From: Teredinibacter haidensis
GTDB taxonomy: Bacteria > Pseudomonadota > Gammaproteobacteria > Pseudomonadales > Cellvibrionaceae
DNA length: 64,000 bases
Assembly: GCF_014211975.1 (NCBI RefSeq)
Contig: NZ_CP060084.1
Location: 2,170,001-2,234,000 of the forward strand
Reading direction: 5' to 3'
Of this stretch, positions 1-12,900 are shown one piece after another. The position numbers and the translations under genes were made by a program. The notes under the pieces were generated by a model. It worked only from the letters and a program-made list of their open reading frames with translations, did no database searches and was not told the DNA's origin. Numbering within the stretch: the stretch's first letter is position 1; each line of letters begins with the position of its first letter.

Positions 1-3000
1 AATGGACACGGTATGCCCCCGGCGCAGTTGCGAGCTAGTAAGTTCGTTACGGTAGTGAGCAAACTGATCCATAAAGCCGTTTGCTGCTGCGTAGTCCGCT
101 TGTCCGACATTTCCTATTGCGCTGCTACCCGAGGAAAACAGAACGAAGAAATCCAGCGAAAGATCTTTTGTGGCCGCATCCAGGTTTAATGTCCCCGCCA
201 CTTTGGCGGACAGTACCCGTTTAAATTCATCAGCAGGTTTATTGAGAATGAAATTATCGGAAATAATACCGGCACTGTGAATTATGCCATCCAGAGACTT
301 ATGGCTGTGTTTGATAGATTCAATTAACTCCGTCACTTGATGGGAATTCGAAACGTCAACGGCTCGGTAGTCAATACGTCCGCCGGCAGCTTCAAGTTTT
401 TTAATCAAATCTTGCTTATCTTGGTTTAGTTCGGATCTACCTGTGAGAATCAAGGTTGCATGGTTGGTTTTAAGCAGGATCTCTTCTGCGAATAAATACC
501 CGAGCCCACCAAGGCCGCCCGTAATGAGATAAACACCATTTTCTTTGAAATGATCTGCAGGATTTTTACTATTGAATTCAACATCATCCCAATCCAACAC
601 TAACCTGGATTCACCTGAATACTGAATAACCGCGTCGTTAGGCCGTTGCAGGTTTTGTGTGAGTTTAAACGCGAGGCTGTCAACAGAATCATTCGCATTC
701 ACAAGTACAATTTGACCCATGAATTTGGGATTCTCCAAGTTGGCGCTCTTGAGAAGCCCTGATAACCCTGTAAATACTGAGTTTTCAAGTGTAGCAGGCA
801 GCGCGAGCTGGACAATCGACCTTCCCTCTGGTTTGGCTTGCAGAATACCCTTGATGAGTTCAAAACACTTTACAGCGTAATCTGTATAGCGTGATGTGAG
901 TGTTAGATCGGTCGCGCTGAGGATGGAACATCGGCTTGCACCGGTGCTTTTTGCTAGTTGCTCAGACGAGATATTTTCCAATTCAAGTAATACAATGTTA
1001 TGTTCTGCATAAGTGTATTGGTTTTGGTAATTCGATGGTATTGGCATTGCATGCCATGCAGGGTTCATCAACAGCGTATCCAATACCTGATGGTATCCTG
1101 TTTCCCGCGTGTTTTCATGTTCGATTTCTTGATCGTTTGCTTCTCGTTTTTGTGTTGTGCCACTGTTGCCACTCAAGGTTAAAAACGAGAGGTTTCTCAA
1201 ACTAATACAGATGTTCCCACTCTCGTCAAAAAGGTCTATATCGACAGAGCTCGGACTATCTGTAGATTGTTGCGGATCAACGTAACGGACCCAGGCGTGC
1301 ATATGGGTTTTAATCGAAGCCAGTATTTTGAGGGATTCCAGGCTCGAAGGTTGGAATGCAAGATGCTCTTTATCTTTTTCAGAATATGAATTCAGCTTTA
1401 AGCTTAGGCAAGCTTGAAAAGCCGCTACCAATAAACCGGTGTAGAGATCTTCGGCATTTGATGGAAGCACGATATCTGCAAGAATTTGATTGTCGCCCGA
1501 GAGAATGCGCTCAATACTTTGGAAGGAAGAACCATATTGTGCTCCCATTTTCTCAAAGGTTTGATAACAAATTTCAGCGCTCAGATGTCCTTGAGTCAAA
1601 CGAGATGTCAGGTTCTCTATCTCGATTCTGGCAGATTCTTTTGGTTTAAATTCAGAAGTCCCTTGGAAATGAATCAAATTCCCTGAGTCGATTTCGGAAC
1701 CACTGTAAATCTCGTAGTGTATTTGCTCTGAATTGTTATCAAATAAACGGATGTGCACTTCTTTGGCTGTGCCAGTGACGACCAGTGGCTCACCCCAGAC
1801 CATATCCTTAAGGGTGACGGATAAGCGTGTGTCTGACATTGTAGCTGCCCTGCTAATAGCAGCGCGTGCGATTTCAAGATACCCTAAGCCAGGAAGTACT
1901 TTTTCGCCGTTTACCCTATGATCCGTCAGGAATGCTTCACTCCCCGTGAACTTTGAGCTGAAACGCTGTTCCAACAAATTGGAGGTGTTTTCATGTAATA
2001 ACGGATGTATCAGGCTTCGTGTTGCGATAACAGGTGCTGTCAAATTACCCGCGGTACTGGTAATCCAGTACTTCTCTTTGTCAAATGGGTATGTTGGTAA
2101 ACTAATGCGTTTAGGTGTTTGGTCTCCGTAAAGTTTTTTCCAATCAAAGCTCAGCCCTTTCACCCATAGATCAAGGATATTCGAAATTTTATTTGGACTG
2201 ATCCATTTATCCAAAGCTTCATTGAGATCTTTATCCTGATTAAAGATTGATAAGGTTTCATGGTTGTTTTTAACTACACCGTGATACACATTTTCGATCT
2301 CTTCCTCACCGTTAATATAGGCTTGCAGTTTATGTTTCAACTGATCAATCGAGGTTACGATAAAGCCTACCCGATAGCTCATTACTTCACGTCCTACCTG
2401 AAGCGTGTATGCAAGATCAAACAAGTTGGGCGTTTCTGTTGTAGTATCGGAATTGGTGATGAAATCCAGTAACCGTTGTGCGTAACGCGACAGTTGGTTT
2501 TTGCTTTTTGCGGACAATGGAACAATGACCGGGCTCGCCGCCGCACTATTATTGACTGAAGTCTGAACCGATCGGTCGTTTGTAGTCGCTAAATATTCAG
2601 AAATAATCAGGTGCGCATTACTACCGCCTGCTCCGAACGACGAGACCCCCGCAATGAATGGAGAAATGCGATTATCTTTGACCGATCGTTTCCAATCCTG
2701 TAACTCCTGATTAACAATAAACGGCGTTGTATTGAAGTCAATATTAGGATTTAAGGTTGTAGAGTGTAGTGATGGTACGATTTTCTCGTATTTCATTTGC
2801 AACAGGACTTTGGTTAGTCCTGCGATTCCTGCAGCTCCCTCACAGTGACCGATGTTAGATTTTGCCGAGCCTATAAGGCAAAAACCTGTTTTTTGCGTGT
2901 GCTGTGCAAAAGCCTGATTTAATGCAGATATTTCAATGGGATCACCGAGTTTAGTTCCTGTTCCGTGCGCTTCGATATAACTAATAGCTTGAGTGTCGAT

Positions 3001-3905
3001 TCCAGACTCTGAAATCGCCACCTCAATAGCGCTACGTTGCGCTTTCGGGTTGGGAACCGTGTAACCGTTGGTTTTTCCTCCATGGTTAATGGCGCTGCCA
3101 AGAATTACGCCATAGATATGATCTTCATCCTCAACTGCATCCTGTAATCGTTTTAAAAGAACGACACCGACACCTTCTCCAGGAATATATCCGTCGCCTC
3201 CTTCTCCAAAGCTTTCACAATGCCCCTTGGTTGAAATGAATTGTCCAGAGCTAAGCATCAGGTATTTATTTGGATGAATGGAGACGTTGACTCCGCCGGC
3301 AATACCCAGATCGGTTTTATGAAGTTTAAGGTCCTGGCAAGCTAAATGGATTGCAGTTAATGACGACGAGCACATGGTATCCACAGTCATGCTGGGTCCA
3401 TGCAGGTTTAGGATGTACGATACGCGATTCGCAATACTCGCATAACTTCCGGGAATGGCTGTACGATTTCCTTTCAGACTTTCTTCGATGCCCAGGAACT
3501 GGTATTCGCCATACATTACCCCGGCATATACGCCGATTTGTCTAGCAAGCTGACTCCGGTTGGATTGGCTTAGAGTGTCTCGCGTATAGCCCGCATCTTC
3601 CATTGCGATCCATACATGTTCCAGGAAGAGACGTTCCTGCGGGTCCATTCTGATTGCTTCTACTGGTGTAATGTTGAAAAATAATGGATCAAACTCGTCT
3701 ACACCTTCAATAAAGCCACCCCACTTGCTGTAGTGAGCGCCTTCTTTGCTTCGATCTTCACTGTAGTAGTCGGTCCAATCCCAACGTTCTTTGGGAACCT
3801 CAGTCACACAGTCGTGACCGGCTTGTAGATTTTCCCAATATTCTTTCAGGTTTTCTGATTGCGGGTAGCGACCACTTAAGCCAATAATCGCAACATCCAA
3901 CGCCC
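1..3905 (-). other. PKS module 7: KS-(degenerate DH)-KR, cut by window edge
   Basis: The KS has Cys9085 in DTMCSSSL with HGTGTK and KSNIGH. The DH keeps HRVNGEKVLPG, but its second half reads YTGLLVAAFQ where HPxLLDAAxQ is expected. The His-Pro pair and catalytic Asp are gone, so dehydration is unlikely. The KR has GGLGGLG near 510 and YAAAN near 90, with Asp in GIISDNF. The ACP would follow outside the window. Confidence 0.85.
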
Positions 3906-6900
3906 CACTGTCTTCGCTATAGTAGATGGCTTTCGCCGAAGCAGTCGACTTTCTCCTACGAATTTTTGTTAGAGGCGTTTTCGTCAAATTTGCATTTGAT
4001 GTTATCTTTTGTGGAGCTTGAGAATCGTGGTTAAACAAACTGAGAAGTTTCGCCTGGTATGCCTCTAGGAAAAAATCCGTGAGCTCTGCAATGCTCTGAT
4101 ATTCAAAAAAAAGTGTTTTGGGAAGAGAACCTAATGTTTTTTCTAATTGGTTTGTCAGACTCACCGCGAGAATAGAATCCATCCCGTATTGTTCCAACGG
4201 AGCTTTGGAGTCAATCTTGTGTGCCACCAATTTTAATACAGAAGAGAACTCACCTTTCAAATAATGCTCGGTTTTCTCTCGAAACGCTGAAGTATCCAGA
4301 TCAAGCCTTGCAGGCTCATCTTCTATCATTGAAGACTCGACATTCGAGGATTGAGATATCAGCAAATTGGTTTTCCTGGGTTCTAAAAAGATATCGCGCA
4401 TCTGTTTAAGCAATCCTTCCACCACCAACACTTGGGTGTGCCCGGAGTTAATACTTTGATAAAACGCATTAATGCCTGTTTCGGTTTGCATGGCCGTCAT
4501 GCCCGTGGCTTCTTTTATCATGTGTTCACGGGTTTGATCGACCTGCATGCCACCTTCTTTCCATAGCGGCCAGTTAATAGAGAGCGTATGTCCACTACGC
4601 TGATGATTGTCCACCAAGTTATTCCGGTGATGCGCAAACTGATCCATAAACGCATTGGCAACTGCATAGTCGGACTGACCTAAATTGCCAACAACACTTG
4701 AGGTTGACGAGAAAAGGACGAAGAAATCAAGCGGTATATCCCGTGTCGCTGAATCAAGGTTGAGGGTTCCCGAAACTTTAGGCGAGAGTACGCGCTTAAA
4801 TTCATCGGTAGTTTTCTTAAAAATAAAATCATCCGAAACAACACCAGCACAATGCATTACACCGCTGAGTTTCTCATGATGACGAAAGATACTATCTACC
4901 AGGGTACGTACTTGATCAGCTTGCGCGACGTCAGCTACAAGGTATTCAATCTGATGTTTCTCATTGATCAAACTGTTCAGCAAGTTTTGCTTTTCGGTGG
5001 ATAGTTCACTGCGACCCACTAAAATTACTCTGGCGTGTTTTGCTTGTTTCAATATTTCCTTAGCAAATAGAAATCCTAGACCTCCGAAACCTCCCGTTAC
5101 TAGGTAAACCCCATCGTCCTTGAAAGTGTTTGTGATTTGGGCGTGAGTCACCTTAGGGGGGTGTGGCAGCTCGTCCCAGGTTAAAATCTGACGTTCCGAA
5201 TGATGGTAACGAACTTCAAAGTCATTAGGATGATGTGCATTTTCTTCGAGTTTCTGAGCGAGTTCGGTGATCGACTCGTCTGATTCAACCTGTATCACCT
5301 GACCTTCAATCTTCGGATTCTCCAAAGCGGCGGTTTTAAGTAAAGCCGACAAACCTGCAAACAGAGACTGTTCTGAGGTATTGGGTAAAAGAATCTGTAC
5401 GAAGGTTTTTGATTGTGATTTTTCCGCAATGATGTTTTGGATCATTTCGAAACAAAAAACCGCATAGTCCGTATAGCGGGATCCAATAGATTCCTCTTTC
5501 GCCCGAAAATTCAGGCATTGGCTGATGGGAACTTGCTTTTGCAATTCAGTAGAATCAATGCTATCCAATTCGCATAGCAAAATTCGATGTGCGGAATACG
5601 CCGGATTCATTTGGCTGGTTGATACGGGCAGCGTTTTCCACGTCGGTGTCGCCAGTAAAATTTCAGTCGAAGCGACATGTACTTCATGTTGGAGTTCACC
5701 GTGGAGTCCTTTGCTGAGTGAATCTGAAATATCCCCCTCTAATATTCGAGATGAAAAGCCCTTCATCTGAATGCAAACCCTGCCCACCTCATCACACAAA
5801 TCTACATCGAGTTTTTGCAGCTTAGATGATGCGATCCCTGATTGAGAATTTTGAGAAAAGCGTACCCATGCAAACATGTGAGACGTACACGGGCCAATAA
5901 ACTCCACTGAATCCAATGCAAATGGCAGGCTTGCTTTGCGTAAAGTATCTCCCTGATTTAATTCAGTGTTCTTGAGTGTCAGAGCAATTGAGGATTGCAG
6001 CGCGGCATCCATCAAACATGGGTGAAGGGTAAATTCTTGGAGAGTCTGCACCACATGCGATGGAAGAGCAAGTTCAGTTAAGACCTCGCCTTCTCCAGTA
6101 TAGATCACACTGATCGCTCGGTAACTTTCTCCATAATCGAGCCCCATGCTCTGGAAGATCGGATAGCAAGATTCGCCATGTAAAGACTCATCGCCCAATC
6201 TGGATCGAAGCGCATCGATGTCGAGGAATATCGACTTTTGTTCGCTTCCAAATTCTGCTACACCCTGCGAATGAATAGTCTCCTCTTTCGTTTTTGACTC
6301 GCTATAAATTTCAAATCGGATGTTCTCATCATCGCCATCAATGGCACGTACATGAACGTCAACAGGGTTTTCTTTCACTACGATCGGTTGCGTCCATACG
6401 ACATTTCGCAAAATCAGGGAATAATCTGAATTCAAGCCTTCGATGGATTCGTCTACAGCAGCTCGAGCCATTTCAAGATAAGCAACACCTGGAAATACTT
6501 TTTCACCCTTCACCTTGTGGTCCGCTAAGAAAAACTCTGTTCCCGTGAATCGTGAGCTAAAGCGTTGTTCGGCTAAACTGGAAGTGTTTTGCTGGATCAA
6601 TGGGTGAACTGCAGACGGCCCAGAACTTGAGTTCCATGAAGCTGAGTTTTTTGATCTCTCGAAAATCGGATATTTTTCCTTGGCAAACGGATAGCACGGT
6701 AAGCCAGGTAAAGATTTTATGACGTGGCTGTCATACAGCTCTTCCCAACGAATGTTGATACCTTGAACCCATGACTCCGCCAGTTTCTGGTTATTGTCAT
6801 TGGGTTTAGCTTCATTGTTTATAGCGCTGCCGATTGAGCCAATTCCATCTACGCTACCTGGGACTACCTGCTTTCTATCTACAGTGCCTTTAAATATGAA

Positions 6901-9900
6901 GGACGTAGTTTCGCCCGTGAGTGCTTTTCGCAATTCATTAATGAGTTGATCTCGGTCGCGCACCACAATAGCTAAACGGTGAGTCATGGGTTCGCGTCCT
7001 ACCTGAAAGGTATAACACAAACCTGTAAGGTCAATATTTTGCTGCTTCTCTACGAAAGCAAGAATGTTGTCGAGATAACTGTTAAGTTCACTCGTTGTTT
7101 TTGCAGATATCGTTAAAAGGTTTTCCGGTAGAACGGGGTTAGTTACCTGCCTGTTACGATACTCTTCAATGACCACATGCACGTTAGTGCCGCTTCGACC
7201 AAATGAACTGACCGCACCTAATCTGGAACCCTGTTCATTTACTTCCCAATCTCGATTGGTTTTATTAACGAAAAACGGACTGTCCTGCCACTCAATGAAC
7301 TCATTTTCATCGGCGCAATGCAAACTTGCAGGAATGACGCGCTGTTTAAGGGCGTAAAGTAAATTAACAACGCTTACAAGGCCGGAAGCCGCTAAGGTGT
7401 GTCCCATATTAGGTTTGTTACTTGTGAGCGCACAAAATTGTTGCTGGCTGGTTTTTTCTTTGAAAACTTCGGAAAGTGCATTTACCTCGACCGGATCACC
7501 TAACTTGGTGCCTGTTCCATGAGTGACAATATAGCCGAGTTGTTCCACATTGATATTTTTGCGTTCGTATAGATCTTTTACTAATGCAGACTGCGCCTCG
7601 CCACTTGGCGCGGTGACGCCATTGGTTTTGCCATCGAAATTCATCCCGCTGGCTTTTACCGTTCCATAGATGTGGTCATTATTTTTTTCTGCATCTTGAA
7701 GCCGTTTTAGAAGAAGAACTACAACGGACTCACCACCGACGATGCCATTCGCATCTTTGGAGAATGCGTGGCATTTTCCATCAACTGAAAGCATCCTGCC
7801 CTGACTCATCATGACATAGCTGGAGGGATAGCTTAGGACTGAAATTCCACCGGCAATGGCGATGTCACTTTCGTAATTTTGCAGACTCATACATGCTTGA
7901 TGAAAAACCACTAAACTTGATGAGCAAGCGGTATTGGTGGCGACAACTGGTCCTCGAAAATTTAAGAAATATGACAGTCGCGATGAAATCATCGCTCCTC
8001 CGCTACTGGTTAACGCCAATCCAGCAGTACCGGCTGATCCCTCTGCTTCAACCTGAAGCCCTTGATAACCGCTCTCTTCCTCCATTCCCAGAAATACGCC
8101 GACCTTCATTTTGTTGAGTGAAACGGGATTAATTCCCGCATCTTCCATTGCGTGGTAGGCTTCCATCAGGAACAGACGTTCCTCCGGCGGCATGTACGCG
8201 GCTTCTCTCGGTGATATTTCAAAGAACAGCGGATCAAATGTATCGACATCCGCAATCATACCCGCCCATTTTGAATACGATTTGTTGGGGTCCTTTCCGG
8301 TTGGATCGTAATACTCATCTACGTTTCCCCAGCGCGATTGAGGAATTTCAGTAACGGTTGTTTGTCCTGAAACTAATACATCCCATAGTGCCTCGGCCGA
8401 TTCAGCTCCTGGAAACCTGCCGCTAAGACCGACAATGGCGACGTCCTCTTTTGGACCTGCAATCGTTGCATTTCGCCGACTCCGACTAGCGCGAGAAAGT
8501 GGTCGGATGTCTCGTGTAGTTACGTGTGTAATCTGAGAAACAGACTTGGCATCAGGGTTCCGGTTTTCACCTGTTGGTGACTCATACAACTTTCCAAGCT
8601 CTGTTGCGTGTTTAGTTAGCAGATAATCCCGTAGTTGCGCAATCGTAGAAAAGCTGAAGAAAACTGCTGGAGTAATCTCAACTTCGAAAACCTCATTCAG
8701 CGCACGAGAAAACTTAGTCAGTCCCACAGAGTCGAAGCCGAAGTCCGAGAAGTTTTGCGTTTCGTCCTGTTGTTGAGAAGGAACTTTTAATATGCGTTCT
8801 ACAATAGATTTGAGGTCATTCGCCACACATTGCGCAAGATCGTGACTTCCTTTCTCGGAACGCCAGAGTTGACTTTTCGAAGTGGTATTGTTGTTTAGAC
8901 GTCCGTTATGATTATTTTCTTGATCGTTATTTCGGGCGCTATCGAGAATTTCACCAACGTTGCTGGTGTACATATAGGCGACAGATTTTTGATCCTGTAC
9001 GTCAATCCATTCTGGTCGATACTTTCTTTCAAGAAAACCTGTTATGCGTTGATGATCGCCTATCATGGCGAGGGTCTGGGAATATCCTTTCGCCAAAACC
9101 TCTTCAAATACCGAGATCCCGTGTTCTGTGGTTAGCAAGGACTGTCCACTGCTCTTAAGATAAAGCTCTGTAGCGGCTTGATCGCTGACGAGCATTCCAC
9201 CCTCTTTCCACAGAGGCCAATTTATCGCGATATATTTTGGTCGGGGTTGCGATGAGCGCTCATGCTTCTGAGCTTGAAGTTGACTTAAAGCCATTTGATA
9301 GCGCTTGCCGACAGAGTAAGAGCAACTACCAAGATCGCCAATAATGGCGGAGGATGAGCTAAAATAGCAGATCCACTCGCATTGATTAAATACTGAATTT
9401 ATTGCATCTGTGCCGTCGATATTAGCGGAAAGTATAGCGTTAAATTCTTTCCAGTCTGCCTCGACAATACTTTGCTTAGTCTCAATACCTGCAGAATGAA
9501 TGACACCGTCAATCTCTATGTTTTGTGATTCAAGATATCCTGCGAGTGTACGCAACGCTTCTTTATTTGAAATATCGATTGATTCGTAACGAACAGATGA
9601 AGCGCCCTCCGCTTTAAGCTTCTCAATTGCCGATTGGTGTTGACGATTCTTCGGTGAACGCCCAAGTAAGATAAGATTTGCATGATATTTTTGGCTCATA
9701 TAAGAGGCAAATATCCTCCCTAAGCCACCGAATCCACCTGTAATAAGGTAGGTGCCTTTTTCTTTAAGCGGGATATATTCTACTGACTCATCAGTGTTGA
9801 TTGGATGAGCTTCGCAAGATAATTGCTCTAGCTCATTGTTGGTATATTGGAATACACCACCTTTTCCGAAGGTTTGCACGATGGCATTAGCGGTAAGTAC

Positions 9901-12900
9901 ATCGTATACAACAGTAATTTGTAAGTTGGGAGCTGATAGGCCAATGGACCGCTCGAAACCGATCCACGCTTGATGGTAGGCGGATGCGCCATCACCGACG
10001 AGTAGTAGCTGCTTTATTGAAGAGCTACCTGCTTTTAGAAGGTTAAAGATATCCTTGATGGAGTCAGCATTATTCCCGTGAACTGGACGATAGACGACAA
10101 TCAAATTATCGTCGTTCTGATGCGACGTTTCTATTGCGTGAATAGCATCTTCCAGTCTTTCCATAAACCTCGTGGTATTAAACTTGCCACTTGTCTTCAG
10201 GTTAAGGTCTTTCTGGATATCGTCATGATCTCCTATATAGAGAAGATTCTCATTTTCCACTTTTAGTGATGAAGTCGCGGTAGACACTTTTTCCCAGCTT
10301 TCGTGATACAGATTTAATACAGGTTTGGTTGTCTCACTGTCGGGTTTCGGCATGGCATCTTTTCTGTTCCAATCTTCGAAAGTAACGCCGACCATCTGTA
10401 CACAGATATTACCCTCTTCGTCCATAAGATCGATGTTTAGTTTTAGTAATGAATCTGAATCATTTGCTGGTGTTGGACGGATCCATGCATACATTACTGC
10501 AGTGCATTGACGTAAAACCGAGACCGACTCAAGACTTGTGGCCAGCTTTGGTTTAACACCGTCGGTGATGACTGAATCCAGATTAAGGTGTCTGTCTTGG
10601 AATCCGTGACTCAACCCACCACCAAATGCATTATCGCCGATAGTTAGCGCTATGACAGACTGCAGCGCTGCATCAACAATACAAGGGTTAAGTGTAAATT
10701 CGTGAATGGCCTTTTTCACACCGTTAGCCATGTTGGCTGGCAATGATAGTTTAGCCAGCAATTGATTTACACCCTTATGTATTTCATCGATACCCTGTTG
10801 TTCTTTGCGGTATTCCATTCCCATTAATGCGTGTAAACGATAAACCATTTCACCACTTATCGTTCCCTGATTAATTCGAGATTTCAGGGTTACAAGATTG
10901 TGACTCACTTGTTGGTCTGTGGATGCAATTTCCGCTACCCCGTTAAAATGAATGATGTCTTCTTCGGTTTGCGAGTGCGAATAGGTTTCAAACTGGAGAT
11001 CGCCATTACTTTCCTCGAACAGGCCAATGCTTATTTCCTTTGCATTGCCTTCGAGGATGAATGGTTCGCACCAATTGATATTCTTCATTCTAATTGCCGG
11101 TAGATCATCAATATCGCACGAAGCTTTGACGACAGCAGCATGTGCCATTTCTAAATAGCCAGCTTGTGAGATTGTTTTTCTTCCATCTCGGGAGTAGCTA
11201 TGCAGAATAGATTCTGATCCATTAAAACACGAAGTGAAGCGCTGCTCTCTCATGTTTGAAGTATTTTCATGGAGGAATGGATGTAAGGCTTGAGGCACTA
11301 ATGATGTTGAACCGAATCCATTTATGTCACGCTCGTTAAGTGAGGAATCACCGGCTACGCGATAGATATCTCTCGCAAATGGATAGGTTGGCAGGTGGAG
11401 ACGTTGTACGGATCCTTCCTCGTAAAGTCCTTGCCATTTTATGGAATAGCCTTGCATCCAGAGATCGGCGATTTTAGTCAACTTACCCTTTGCAATCCAC
11501 TGCGCCATCGCTTCCTGCAGATCCGAATCGGTACTAAAAATATCCGCACTTCCAGATTTTAACTTCACTCGTCCATGCAGTGCATTCGGAGTGCTTTCGT
11601 CTGCCATCCACATCTTTAGACTTTCAATTGCTTCACTGATGCTAGTGACGAGCAGAACCAAACGATGTTCCAACACAATTCGACCAGTCTGAAACGTATA
11701 CGCCAGTGACGGGAGATCCGTGCTGGGATGGTGTTGTAAGAACGCGACGATTCTGGCGGCATAATCCTTTAGTTGTTGACTAGTTCTGGCAGACACCGTC
11801 AACAAAACACCACCTTCAACATGTGTACGTGGCGCTAGATCTGTTAAGGAGTCATTACCAAGATCATTCGCAACATATTCTTCAATAATGACATGAGCAT
11901 TAGAACCTGTAGCACCGAACGAACTGACGCCTGCTCGACGCGGTGTATTATCTGGTGATGTCCATTTTTCCGTGGATGTCTGCACGTAGAATGGTGAATT
12001 GGGTAGATCCAGATAGGGATTTACAATAGTCGAATGCAGGGATTTAACTAAGGTTTTATGATGCAACTGCAGAATGGTTTTCGTCAGTCCACTTATCCCC
12101 GCTGCTCCCTCTGCGTGCCCGATATTGGATTTAACAGAGCCTAAAGCACAAAACTGTTTTCCTGTTGTAAATTCTCTGAAAGCACGATTAAGTCCCTGAA
12201 TTTCAATCGGGTCGCCAAGAGACGTTCCTGTTCCATGCGCTTCGATGTAGCTGATAGATTCAGGATCGATACCTGTTTTGCGTAAGCAATCGGCGATCAT
12301 TGCGCCTTGTGCAACAGGTGACGGCACTGTGAAACCGCTGACGGTTCCCACATGATTGACGGTGCTTCCCTTCAATACCGCGTAAATACTATCGCCATCA
12401 TCGACTGCATGCTGCAAAGGCTTCAATAAAATGGCACCAACACCTTCGGCAGACACATAACCGTCACCACCTTCTCCAAAGGTGTGACAAAAGCCATCGC
12501 TTGAGTGCATATCCATCATGCTGTAAGTGCGGTATTTGCCTGGGTGTAAAGAAAGGTTGACGCCCCCAGCGAAAGCCACTTTGCTTTCTCCTTTGATAAG
12601 ACTATCCATTGCAAGGTGGACCGCATTTAATGATGCAGAACACACTGTATCAATCACCATCGATGGTCCGTGGAAATTACAGAAGTAAGAAACTCGGTTA
12701 GCGATAGGCGCGTAGCTTAAGGACATGGGAATTTCATGACCCAAGTGCACTGCCTCGTTTTGTAGCAAGGTGTAATCTTTATGCATAACACCCACAAAAA
12801 CAGCGACGGGACGTCGGTTGTCTTCGCCTTCTGGTGTCACAATGTTATCGGGTGTATAACCCGCATCTTCCATCGTTTCCCAGCAGACTTCCAAAAATTG

